From NCBI GenBank assembly GCA_003500955.1, contig DNQP01000300.1:1-39189 (forward strand): a DNA stretch of 39,189 nt, in the 5' to 3' direction. The first letter of the stretch is position 1. Each line of letters opens with the position of its first letter. The DNA comes from Curvibacter sp. GTDB taxonomy: Bacteria; Pseudomonadota; Gammaproteobacteria; Burkholderiales; Burkholderiaceae_C. A model generated the notes under the pieces. The model did not search any database. It saw nothing but the letters and a program-made list of their open reading frames with translations, and was not told the origin of the DNA. This document shows positions 9,442-20,348 of this stretch, piece by piece. The translations under genes and the position numbers were made by a program.

Positions 9442-9465
9442 GGCGCGCTGCAAGCGCCTTGTTTT
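9442..9465 (+). terminator. Weak candidate intrinsic terminator
   Basis: Stem GGCGC/GCGCC with a 7-nt loop is followed by TTGTTTT. The stem is only 5 bp, so termination may be partial. It lies between the methyltransferase and the lipoprotein gene, in a plausible position to end the dgt-methyltransferase transcript. Confidence 0.4.
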
Positions 9466-9480
9466 GATAAAGGTTACATC

Positions 9481-9939
9481 ATGAAGAAACTTTGGATATG
9501 GGGTCTGGCGCTGGCGCTGGCCGGTTGCGCCACCAGCAGCCCGGATGTGATCCAGCGCGGCGATGCGCAGCGTCTGTCGACCGTGGTCGACGCCGTGGTG
9601 CTCTCGGTGCGTGCCGTCACCGTCGAGGGCAGCCAATCGGGCGTGGGCGCTGCGGCCGGTGGGGCGGTGGGCGGCATCGCCGGCTATGGTGCTGGCAGCG
9701 GGCAACGCGAGGCGCAGGTCATCGGCATCGTCGGCGCGGTGGCTGGCGCGGTGGCCGGCAATGTGATCGAACGCGCGGGCACGCGTGAGGAGGCGTACGA
9801 AATCCTCGTGCAGCTCAAGAATGGCGAGCGGCGCGCGATCGTTCAGGGCAAGGGCGCGGAGGTGTTCGAGCCTGGCGAGGCCGTGATCCTGATCACCACC
9901 AGTGGCAAGGTGCGCGTGGCCAAGGCCCCCAAGATGTGA
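9481..9939 (+). CDS. Glycine-zipper (SlyB-like) outer-membrane lipoprotein
   Basis: This 152-residue protein begins with a lipoprotein signal peptide (LALAGC; lipidated Cys16). Residues about 55-95 form a glycine-zipper double-helix segment (GAAAGGAVGGIAGYGAGSGQ and VIGIVGAVAGAVAGNVIE), the signature of the 2TM glycine-zipper/SlyB family. A small C-terminal beta domain follows (YEILVQLKNGERRAIVQGKG). SlyB-type lipoproteins sit in the outer membrane and help stabilise it; the exact role here is inferred. An AAAGG ribosome-binding site at 9468-9472 is spaced 8 nt before the ATG. It seems to be a single-gene unit. Confidence 0.85.
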   Translation: MKKLWIWGLALALAGCATSSPDVIQRGDAQRLSTVVDAVVLSVRAVTVEGSQSGVGAAAGGAVGGIAGYGAGSGQREAQVIGIVGAVAGAVAGNVIERAGTREEAYEILVQLKNGERRAIVQGKGAEVFEPGEAVILITTSGKVRVAKAPKM

Positions 9940-9960
9940 GCTGTGCCCGCGCAATGAATC

Positions 9961-9969
9961 GGGGTCAGA
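9961..9969 (+). repeat. Left flanking motif of the RAYT unit (GGGGTCAGA)
   Basis: GGGGTCAGA lies about 40 nt upstream of the transposase start. Its exact inverted copy TCTGACCCC is at 10791-10799 on the far side of the gene. The same motif forms the stem of the hairpin at 15607-15654, so this is probably the sequence recognised by the RAYT. Confidence 0.6.
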
Positions 9970-9978
9970 ACGGGCCTA

Positions 9979-10006
9979 TGATGCGGCGGACTCCATTGCC
10001 GCATCA
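9979..10006 (+). repeat. Perfect 9-bp hairpin just before the RAYT start codon
   Basis: TGATGCGGC and GCCGCATCA form a perfect 9-bp stem around a 10-nt loop, ending 2 nt before the ATG at 10009. It occupies the place where a ribosome-binding site should be, and none is visible. It may dampen translation or be part of the element's DNA end structure. Confidence 0.6.
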
Positions 10007-10008
10007 CC

Positions 10009-10695
10009 ATGGCTCGACTACCCCGACTCAGCGTTCCAGGCTATCCGCACCACGTCATCCAGCGTGGCAACAACCGGCAAGCGATCTTTATGGATCAGGC
10101 CGATCGCCAGCAGATGCTCGACCTGCTGGAACTTCAGGCGCGACAGGACGAAGTGGCCATACATGCCTATGTGCTGATGGACAACCACTTCCACCTGTTG
10201 CTCACGCCGCAGACGGCCGATGGCCTATCGCACATGATGCAGGCCGTGGGGCGGCGCTATGTGCGTTATTTCAATGACCGCCACGGCCGCAGCGGCACGC
10301 TCTGGGAAGGGCGCTACAAGTCCACGCTGGTCGAGACTGAGCGCTATCTGCTGGCCTGCATGTGCTACATCGACCTGAACCCGGTGCGCGCCGGTCTTGT
10401 GGCGCAGGCGCGGGACTATGCCTGGTCCAGCCACAGCCACTACGCTGGCTTGCGCAGTGACCGGCTGATCAGCCCGCACCCTCTGTACTGGGCCTTGGGC
10501 AACACCCCGTTCGCGCGCGAAGCGGCGTATGCGCGTCTGGTGCAGGACGGGCTGTCTGCGGCGCAACAGCAGGAGCTGACCGACTCGGTGCTCAAAGGTT
10601 GGGCCCTGGGAGGGCCGGGCTTCATTGCGGAGCTGCAGAAAAAGACGGATCGCCGCCTCAGCAAAGCCAGGGCCGGACGGCCCGCTGCCCGGTAG
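10009..10695 (+). CDS. REP-associated tyrosine transposase (RAYT, Y1/HUH family)
   Basis: This 228-residue protein is a Y1 HUH nuclease of the IS200/RAYT type, which nicks single-stranded hairpin DNA. Visible features are the N-terminal strand GYPHHVIQRGNNRQ, the metal-binding HUH triad in DNHFHLLL (His60, His62), the segment GRSGTLWEGRYKS typical of RAYTs, and YIDLNPVRAG, whose Tyr (about residue 120) is the likely catalytic tyrosine. The C-terminus is basic, as expected for DNA binding. All key residues are present, so it looks intact. Unlike an IS200 element, a RAYT is usually a single-copy domesticated gene that maintains dispersed REP palindromes; similar palindromes occur at 15607-15654 and 18980-19023. 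There is no visible ribosome-binding site. Confidence 0.9.
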   Translation: MARLPRLSVPGYPHHVIQRGNNRQAIFMDQADRQQMLDLLELQARQDEVAIHAYVLMDNHFHLLLTPQTADGLSHMMQAVGRRYVRYFNDRHGRSGTLWEGRYKSTLVETERYLLACMCYIDLNPVRAGLVAQARDYAWSSHSHYAGLRSDRLISPHPLYWALGNTPFAREAAYARLVQDGLSAAQQQELTDSVLKGWALGGPGFIAELQKKTDRRLSKARAGRPAAR

Positions 10696-10702
10696 GCCGG
10701 GC
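10687..10702 (+). repeat. Stem-loop at the RAYT stop codon
   Basis: GCCCGG and CCGGGC pair around a 4-nt loop that contains the TAG stop codon. No T-tract follows, so it is not a standard terminator. It may belong to the structure of the element. Confidence 0.4.
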
Positions 10703-10742
10703 TTGGTCACTTGAATACTGTGGCCACTGCCATTCTGTTAAT

Positions 10743-10810
10743 GTGTCCCCAATTAAATTCTCGCTCTTTGCGCTGTGCTGATAATTGGAATCTGACCCCT
10801 ATTAAATTTC
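10743..10810 (+). repeat. Right flank of the RAYT unit with two imperfect direct repeats
   Basis: The AT-rich stretch downstream of the RAYT contains TGTCCCCAATTAAATTC (10744-10760) and TGACCCCTATTAAATTT (10793-10809), which are near-copies in direct orientation. CCAATTA (10749-10755) and TAATTGG (10782-10788) form an inverted pair between them. TCTGACCCC at 10791-10799 is the inverse of the motif at 9961-9969. The base composition is unlike the GC-rich neighbours, marking this as the edge of the RAYT-associated unit. Confidence 0.55.
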
Positions 10811-10839
10811 TGGTCAAACGTGCTGCGCTGCACTATGCT
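10811..10839 (+). promoter_or_regulatory. Candidate gltB promoter
   Basis: TGGTCA (10811-10816), a 17-nt spacer and TATGCT (10834-10839) resemble a sigma-70 promoter with imperfect hexamers. It is placed 31 nt upstream of the gltB ATG, right after the RAYT-associated repeats. No experimental support; the match is moderate. Confidence 0.35.
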
Positions 10840-10870
10840 TACGACCCTTGTGAAATTTTAGGAGTGCGCC

Positions 10871-15595
<4,725 letters not shown>

Positions 15596-15606
15596 GAAAC
15601 CAATCA

Positions 15607-15654
15607 CTTTGTGGGTCAGACCAGGGCTGGCATAGCCAGCCTGCTCTGACCCCA
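15607..15654 (+). repeat. REP-like palindrome between gltB and gltD
   Basis: An imperfect hairpin: outer arms GGGTCAGA (15613-15620) and TCTGACCC (15645-15652), an internal loop, then a perfect 7-bp inner stem GGCTGGC/GCCAGCC around ATA (15625-15641). It starts CTTTGTGGGTCAGA and ends CTGACCCCA, nearly the same boundaries as the element at 18980-19023. The outer arms match the motifs that flank the RAYT gene. It is transcribed as part of the gltB-gltD message and could affect mRNA stability or the ratio of the two subunits. Confidence 0.65.
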
Positions 15655-15676
15655 GCTGACTAGATAGGAAACCATC

Positions 15677-17143
15677 ATGGGTAAAGTCACCGGCTTCATG
15701 GAGTACGAGCGCCTGGAAGAGGGCTACGAGCCCGTTGCCAAGCGGGTCAAGAACTACAAGGAATTCGTGATCGGCCTCACCGACGAGCAGGCCAAGGTCC
15801 AGGGCGCACGTTGCATGGACTGCGGCACGCCTTTCTGCAACAGCGGCTGCCCGGTCAACAACATCATTCCGGACTTCAATGATCTGGTGTACCAGGGCGA
15901 TTGGAAGAACGCGATCGAGGTGCTGCACAGCACCAACAACTTTCCGGACTTCACCGGCCGCGTCTGCCCCGCACCCTGCGAGGCGGCCTGTACGCTGAAC
16001 ATCAACAACGATGCCGTGGGCATCAAGTCCATCGAGCACGCCATCATCGACAAGGCCTGGGAGCAGGGTTGGGTGAAGCCGCAACCTGCGGCCGTGAAGA
16101 CGGGCAAGAAGGTCGCAGTCGTCGGCTCCGGCCCGGCCGGCATGGCCGCGGCCCAGCAGCTGGCGCGCGCCGGCCACGCCGTGACCGTGTACGAGAAGAA
16201 CGACACCATCGGGGGCCTGCTGCGCTTCGGCATCCCGGACTTCAAGTTCGACAAGAGCCACATCGACCGCCGCGTGAAGCAGATGGAAGCCGAGGGCGTG
16301 GTGTTCAAGACCAACACCATTGTGGGCGAGCTGCCCAAGGGTTCCAAGGTGACCAACTGGGCCAAGGAAACCGTGAGCCCCGAGCAACTGAAGAAGGACT
16401 TCGACGCCGTGCTGCTGGCCGGTGGTGCCGAGCAGTCGCGTGACCTGCCCGTGCCGGGCCGCGATCTCGATGGCATCCACTTCGCGATGGAGTTCCTGCC
16501 CATGCAAAACCGCGTGAACGCGGGCGGCAAGGTCAAGGACCAGATCATGGCCACGGGCAAGCACGTGATCGTGATCGGCGGTGGCGACACCGGCTCCGAC
16601 TGCGTGGGCACGAGCAACCGCCACGGTGCGGCCACCGTCACCCAGTTCGAGGTCATGCCCCAGCCCCCCGAGCAGGAGAACAAGCCCTTGGTCTGGCCTT
16701 ACTGGCCGCTCAAGCTGCGCACCAGCTCCAGCCACGAGGAAGGTTGCCAGCGTGAGTTCGCCATCTCGACCAAGGAGTTCATCGGCAAGGACGGCAAGGT
16801 CACGGGCCTCAAGACGGTGCACGTCGAATTCAAGGACGGCAAGTTTGTCGAGATTCCGGGCACCGAGAAGGAATACAAGGCCGACCTCGTGCTGCTCGCA
16901 ATGGGTTTTGTGAGCCCGGTGGCGACCATCCTCGACGCCTTTGGCGTCGACAAGGATGCGCGTGGCAATGCCAAGGCCAGCACGGATTTCACGGGGGGAT
17001 ACGCGACCAACGCCGCCAAGGTGTTCGCCGCCGGCGATATCCGTCGCGGTCAGTCGCTGGTGGTCTGGGCGATCCGGGAAGGCCGCCAGGCGGCCCGGGC
17101 CGTTGACGAGTTCCTCATGGGGACGAGTAGCCTTCCACGCTAG
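15677..17143 (+). CDS. gltD: Glutamate synthase (NADPH) small subunit
   Basis: This FAD protein passes electrons from NADPH through 4Fe-4S clusters to GltB. The 488-residue sequence has N-terminal cysteine clusters ([24 protein letters not shown]), the FAD-binding motif [32 protein letters not shown], the NADPH-binding motif [14 protein letters not shown], and the C-terminal FAD-contact region [20 protein letters not shown]. The ATG at 15677 has an AGGAAA ribosome-binding site. The last 25 codons (17069-17143) are followed 129 nt later, in the same frame, by a diverged second copy of the same 25 codons, suggesting that the 3' end has been rebuilt by recombination. Confidence 0.97.
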   Translation: MGKVTGFMEYERLEEGYEPVAKRVKNYKEFVIGLTDEQAKVQGARCMDCGTPFCNSGCPVNNIIPDFNDLVYQGDWKNAIEVLHSTNNFPDFTGRVCPAPCEAACTLNINNDAVGIKSIEHAIIDKAWEQGWVKPQPAAVKTGKKVAVVGSGPAGMAAAQQLARAGHAVTVYEKNDTIGGLLRFGIPDFKFDKSHIDRRVKQMEAEGVVFKTNTIVGELPKGSKVTNWAKETVSPEQLKKDFDAVLLAGGAEQSRDLPVPGRDLDGIHFAMEFLPMQNRVNAGGKVKDQIMATGKHVIVIGGGDTGSDCVGTSNRHGAATVTQFEVMPQPPEQENKPLVWPYWPLKLRTSSSHEEGCQREFAISTKEFIGKDGKVTGLKTVHVEFKDGKFVEIPGTEKEYKADLVLLAMGFVSPVATILDAFGVDKDARGNAKASTDFTGGYATNAAKVFAAGDIRRGQSLVVWAIREGRQAARAVDEFLMGTSSLPR

Positions 17144-17181
17144 GCGGTCATCCCGGATCGCCCGATGGGCGCCCGATGACG

Positions 17182-17200
17182 GGCGGGCTGGCAGCCCGCC
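17182..17200 (+). repeat. GC-rich hairpin after gltD
   Basis: GGCGGGCT and AGCCCGCC form a perfect 8-bp stem with a 3-nt loop. No T-run follows, because the duplicated gltD tail starts inside the right arm. The preceding bases also contain CGCCCGATG twice (17160-17168 and 17170-17178 region). It may be part of a small inserted repeat. Confidence 0.5.
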
Positions 17201-17272
17201 GTACGCGAAGGCCGCCAGGCGGCCCGCTCGGTCGATGAATCCCTGATGGTTTCAATGACCCTGCCGCGTTGA
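17198..17272 (+). pseudogene. Duplicated remnant of the gltD 3' end
   Basis: Read in the gltD frame, this stretch gives [18 protein letters not shown], then SMTLPR and a stop. The true gltD end reads [18 protein letters not shown], then TSSLPR and a stop. Both are exactly 25 codons including the stop and are offset by 129 nt. Most differences in the first part are third-position changes, meaning the copy diverged while still coding. It has no start codon of its own and is separated from gltD by the TAG at 17141 and a TGA at 17177. It is best read as a leftover tail of another gltD allele. Nothing else is seen in 17273-17330. Confidence 0.7.
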
Positions 17273-17333
17273 GCGTTGGCCCTCCTCCCGCCCTGTAAAG
17301 CCGCACGCGCGGGGCAGTGTTGCGCCATGCCTT

Positions 17334-17339
17334 ATGATG
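17334..17339 (+). promoter_or_regulatory. Candidate -10 box for the mla operon
   Basis: TATGAT matches the sigma-70 -10 consensus at 5 of 6 positions. It ends where the terminator stem begins, so a transcript starting about 7 nt downstream would contain only part of the terminator's left arm. No good -35 hexamer is seen at the right spacing. Confidence 0.35.
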
Positions 17340-17372
17340 CAAAAGCCGGACCTCACCGGCTTTTGCTTTTTT
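17339..17372 (+). terminator. Strong intrinsic terminator between gltD and mlaF
   Basis: An 11-bp perfect stem (GCAAAAGCCGG and CCGGCTTTTGC) encloses a 6-nt loop and is followed by six T residues. It is the clearest terminator in the window and should end the gltB-gltD transcript. The T-run stops 1 nt before the mlaF start codon, which is unusual because the U-tract lies where the mlaF ribosome-binding site should be. Confidence 0.88.
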
Positions 17373-17373
17373 C

Positions 17374-18189
17374 ATGACTGCATCACCTGATACCTCTCTG
17401 GTCGAGCTGCGCAACGTGACCTTCGGTTATGGCGACCGGGTCATCCTGGACGACATCAGTCTCACCGTGCCGCGTGGCAAGGTGACGGCGCTCATGGGCG
17501 CGTCGGGCGGCGGCAAGACCACCGTGTTGCGTCTGATCGGCGGCCAGTACCGTGCCCAGCAGGGTCAGGTCCTGCTCGACGGCCAGGACGTGACGGCGAT
17601 GGATCACGCCCAGCTGTACGAAGCGCGGCGTCGCATGGGCATGCTCTTCCAGTTCGGCGCCTTGTTCGCCGATCTCAGCGTCTACGAGAACGTCGCCTTT
17701 CCGCTGCGCGAGCACACCGACCTGAGCGAAGAGCTGATCCGTCACCTCGTGCTCATGAAGCTCAATGCCGTCGGCCTGCGCGGTGCGCGCGACCTCATGC
17801 CCAGCCAGGTATCCGGCGGCATGGCGCGGCGCGTGGCGCTGGCGCGGGCCATCGTGCTCGACCCCGAGCTGATCATGTACGACGAACCTTTCGCCGGCCT
17901 GGACCCCATCTCGCTCGGCACAGCCGCACAGCTGATCCGCCGTCTCAATGACAGCCTGGGCGTGACCAGCATCGTGGTTTCGCACGATCTGGAAGAGACG
18001 TTCCTGATTGCCGATCAGGTTGTGATCCTCGCCAACGGCCGCATCGCGGCCCAGGGCACGCCGGAAGAGGTCAAGCGCTCCACCGACCCGCTGGTGCAGC
18101 AGTTCGTGCAGGCCCAGGCCGAAGGGCCGGTGCAGTTCCATTACCCGGGTCCGACCGTGGAGCAGGATTTCGGCGAGGTGGCCTCATGA
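17374..18189 (+). CDS. mlaF: Phospholipid ABC transporter ATP-binding protein MlaF
   Basis: This is the ATPase of the inner-membrane MlaFEDB complex, which moves phospholipids between the inner membrane and the periplasmic carrier MlaC. The 271-residue protein has Walker A GASGGGKT (residues 42-49), the Q-loop in GMLFQFGALFADLSVYENV (typical of Mkl/MlaF-type ATPases), the signature VSGGMARRVALARA, Walker B LIMYDEPFAGLDP and the H-loop VSHDLEET. The start at 17374 has no Shine-Dalgarno sequence: a terminator T-run sits directly before it. No better start exists upstream in frame, and the N-terminus has normal family length. It overlaps mlaE as ATGA. Confidence 0.95.
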   Translation: MTASPDTSLVELRNVTFGYGDRVILDDISLTVPRGKVTALMGASGGGKTTVLRLIGGQYRAQQGQVLLDGQDVTAMDHAQLYEARRRMGMLFQFGALFADLSVYENVAFPLREHTDLSEELIRHLVLMKLNAVGLRGARDLMPSQVSGGMARRVALARAIVLDPELIMYDEPFAGLDPISLGTAAQLIRRLNDSLGVTSIVVSHDLEETFLIADQVVILANGRIAAQGTPEEVKRSTDPLVQQFVQAQAEGPVQFHYPGPTVEQDFGEVAS

Positions 18190-18968
18190 GCTGGTGGCGT
18201 CCTTCCGATGTGGGTTACGCCGTGCGCGGCAAGCTGGCCGACATCGGCCATGCCACGCAACTCTTACTGCGCCTGCTGCGTCTGGCCGGACCGACCTTCA
18301 AACGCTTCAGCCTCGTGCGCGACCAGGTGCATTTCCTGGGCAACCACTCGCTGGCCATCATCGTGGTCTCGGGGCTGTTCGTCGGCTTCGTGCTGGGGCT
18401 GCAGGGTTACTACATCCTGGTCGACTACGGGTCGGCCGAAGCGCTGGGGCAGATGGTGGCGCTGAGTCTGGTGCGTGAACTCGGCCCCGTGGTAGCCGCC
18501 CTGCTGTTCGCGGGCCGTGCCGGCACCTCGCTGACGGCCGAGATCGGCCTCATGAAGGCAGGAGAGCAGCTCAGTGCCATGGAAATGATGGCTGTCGATC
18601 CCATACGGCGCATCCTGGCGCCGCGTTTCTGGGGCGGCGTGATCGCCATGCCCCTGCTGGCCGCGGTGTTCAGCGCCGTGGGCGTGATGGGCGGCTGGTT
18701 CGTCGGTGTGGTGATGATCGGTGTCGATCCCGGGGCTTTCTGGAGCCAGATGCAGGGCGGCGTCGATGTCTGGCAGGATGTGGGCAATGGCGTGGTCAAG
18801 AGCATCGTGTTCGGTTTCACGGTGACCTTTGTCGCGCTGCTGCAGGGTTACGAGGCGCAGGCCACACCCGAAGGTGTGTCCAGCGCCACGACACGCACCG
18901 TGGTGATGGCCTCGCTGGCGGTGTTGGGTCTGGACTTCGTCCTGACCGCGATGATGTTCACGATTTGA
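18186..18968 (+). CDS. mlaE: Phospholipid ABC transporter permease MlaE
   Basis: This 260-residue membrane protein has about five or six hydrophobic segments and the MlaE/Ttg2B/TGD1 family landmarks: ELGPVVAALLFAGRAGTSLTAEIGLMK, followed by EQLSAMEMMAVDPIRRILAPRFW, and the end GVSSATTRTVVMASLAVLGL. As a dimer it forms the channel of the MlaFEDB complex. It starts in an ATGA overlap with mlaF. The junction with mlaD is not tight: a 65-nt gap holds a REP-like palindrome. Confidence 0.95.
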   Translation: MSWWRPSDVGYAVRGKLADIGHATQLLLRLLRLAGPTFKRFSLVRDQVHFLGNHSLAIIVVSGLFVGFVLGLQGYYILVDYGSAEALGQMVALSLVRELGPVVAALLFAGRAGTSLTAEIGLMKAGEQLSAMEMMAVDPIRRILAPRFWGGVIAMPLLAAVFSAVGVMGGWFVGVVMIGVDPGAFWSQMQGGVDVWQDVGNGVVKSIVFGFTVTFVALLQGYEAQATPEGVSSATTRTVVMASLAVLGLDFVLTAMMFTI

Positions 18969-18979
18969 ATTGACAGGAG

Positions 18980-19023
18980 CTTTGTGGGTCGGATCACTCG
19001 CGCTGAGATGTGCCCCGACCCCA
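18980..19023 (+). repeat. REP-like palindrome between mlaE and mlaD
   Basis: Arms GGGTCGG (18986-18992) and CCGACCC (19015-19021) pair perfectly, with a further CAC/GTG pair inside after a 2x2 internal loop and a 12-nt apical loop. It begins CTTTGTGGGTCGGA and ends CCGACCCCA, matching the edges of the gltB-gltD element (CTTTGTGGGTCAGA...CTGACCCCA) with a compensating A-to-G/T-to-C pair. Such paired change suggests that the stem itself is conserved. Confidence 0.6.
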
Positions 19024-19033
19024 ACGAACGAAG

Positions 19034-19504
19034 ATGCAACGCTCAAAAAACGATATCTGGGTCGGTCTGTTTGTGCTGATCGGTGCAGCAGCCATCCTGT
19101 TCCTGGCGCTGCAGGCGGCCAATCTGCTCAATCTGAGCTTCCAGTCCACCTACCGCGTCGAGGCGCGCTTCGACAACATCGGCGGCCTCAAGCCCAAGGC
19201 GGCGGTCAAGAGCAGTGGCGTGGTGGTGGGGCGTGTCGAGTCCATCACTTTCGATGACAAGACCTTTCAGGCCCGCGTCGCCCTGTCCATGGAAAGCCGC
19301 TACAAGTTCCCCAAGGACAGCTCGCTCAAGATCCTGACCAGCGGCCTGCTCGGTGACCAGTACATCGGCATCGAGGCGGGTGCCGACGAGAAGCTGCTGG
19401 CCGCAGGCGATGTCATCTCGAGCACACAGTCGGCCATCGTGCTCGAGAACCTGATCGGGCAGTTCCTCTACAGCAAGTCAGAGGAAGGCGCCAGCAAGAA
19501 ATGA
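19034..19504 (+). CDS. mlaD: Phospholipid-binding MCE-domain protein MlaD
   Basis: This 156-residue protein starts with MQRSKNDIWVGLFVLIG, the standard MlaD opening, with a single membrane helix at about residues 10-30. The MCE domain follows (YRVEARFDNIGGLKPKAAVK, SSGVVVGRV) and ends with ILTSGLLGDQYIGIEAG. A hexamer of MlaD forms the lipid-conducting ring on the MlaE dimer. I chose ATG 19034 over ATG 19010, because the upstream codon lies inside the REP-like palindrome and would add 8 residues not typical of the family. The stop overlaps mlaA as ATGA. Confidence 0.94.
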   Translation: MQRSKNDIWVGLFVLIGAAAILFLALQAANLLNLSFQSTYRVEARFDNIGGLKPKAAVKSSGVVVGRVESITFDDKTFQARVALSMESRYKFPKDSSLKILTSGLLGDQYIGIEAGADEKLLAAGDVISSTQSAIVLENLIGQFLYSKSEEGASKK

Positions 19505-20265
19505 GGCTCCTTGGTTCATGGATGTGGCGCACCAGCGCCCTGCGCCTGTGCGCTCTCGCGCTCGGCGTGCTGCTGACGGGCTGTGCCACGGGGCCGCAGG
19601 CCAACCCGGCGGATCCGCTGGAGCCCTGGAACCGCGGCGTCTACAAGTTCAACGATGCCGTTGACCGGGCCGTACTCAAGCCCGTCGCTACGGTCTACCA
19701 GGACAGCGTGCCTGAGATGGTGCGCAAGGGCGTGGGCAACTTTTTTGGCAATCTGGGCGATGCCTGGACCACGGTCAACAGCGTGCTGCAGCTGAAAGGG
19801 CAGGCGGCTGCCGAGAGCTTTACCCGCTTCTGGGTCAACACCTTCATGGGCCTGGGTGGCGTGCTCGACGTGGCCAGCGAGATGCAGATCCCGCGCCACA
19901 ACGAGGATTTCGGGCAGACGCTGGGCCATTGGGGCGTCGGTGCCGGGCCTTACCTGGTGCTGCCCCTGCTCGGTCCTTCAACGGTACGGGACACGGCCGC
20001 CTTGCCGGTGGAGTACAAAGGCAATCTGCTGTCCCAGATCGAGGATGTGCCGGTGCGCAACACGCTGACAGCGACGCGCGTGGTGCACGTGCGGGCCGGC
20101 CTGCTCAAGCAGGAAGGGCTGCTTGAAGAGGCGGCACTCGACAAATATACTTTTTTGCGCGATGCCTATCTGCAGCACCGCCGCAACCTTGTCTATGACG
20201 GAAATCCGCCGGAAGAGCCGATGATCGAAGAGGATTACGAGGCGGAGCCCGAACCGGCCAAGTAG
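19501..20265 (+). CDS. mlaA: Outer-membrane lipoprotein MlaA (VacJ)
   Basis: This lipoprotein removes misplaced phospholipids from the outer leaflet of the outer membrane and hands them to MlaC. The 254-residue protein has a lipoprotein signal with LLTGC (Cys28), then the MlaA hallmarks DPLEPWNRGVYKFNDAVDRA, NFFGNLGDAWTTVNSVLQLK, RHNEDFGQTLGHWGVGAGPY and LPLLGPSTVRDT. The acidic tail is family-like. In E. coli mlaA is unlinked to mlaFEDCB; here it is fused into the operon between mlaD and mlaC, overlapping mlaD by 4 nt. Confidence 0.95.
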   Translation: MRLLGSWMWRTSALRLCALALGVLLTGCATGPQANPADPLEPWNRGVYKFNDAVDRAVLKPVATVYQDSVPEMVRKGVGNFFGNLGDAWTTVNSVLQLKGQAAAESFTRFWVNTFMGLGGVLDVASEMQIPRHNEDFGQTLGHWGVGAGPYLVLPLLGPSTVRDTAALPVEYKGNLLSQIEDVPVRNTLTATRVVHVRAGLLKQEGLLEEAALDKYTFLRDAYLQHRRNLVYDGNPPEEPMIEEDYEAEPEPAK

Positions 20266-20277
20266 CACCGGCCTGTC

Positions 20278-20325
20278 GGCCGCAGGTCTTGCGGCCACGT
20301 TGAGTAAAGGCAGCCCCGTGGCTGC
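20278..20325 (+). repeat. Two tandem hairpins in the mlaA-mlaC gap
   Basis: The 83-nt gap holds GGCCGCA/TGCGGCC (20278-20296, 7-bp stem, 5-nt loop) and GCAGCC/GGCTGC (20310-20325, 6-bp stem, 4-nt loop). Neither has a T-tract. They may slow RNA decay or set the level of MlaC relative to upstream genes. AGAGGAG at 20332-20338, the mlaC ribosome-binding site, follows and stays exposed. Confidence 0.45.
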
Positions 20326-20348
20326 GTTGCAAGAGGAGTGAGTTCACC

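Noticed and set aside
8431..9954. A 507-codon minus-strand frame over the methyltransferase and lipoprotein genes
   Set aside because: Covers two well-supported plus-strand genes and an intergenic gap. No motif and no ribosome-binding site.
9961..10810. A complete IS200/IS605 insertion sequence
   Set aside because: No TnpB gene, no clear left-end and right-end subterminal hairpins of the IS200 kind, and the protein's YIDLNPVRAG segment fits RAYTs better.
19010..19033. An upstream ATG for mlaD
   Set aside because: It lies inside the REP-like palindrome, adds 8 residues unlike the MlaD family, and has no ribosome-binding site.
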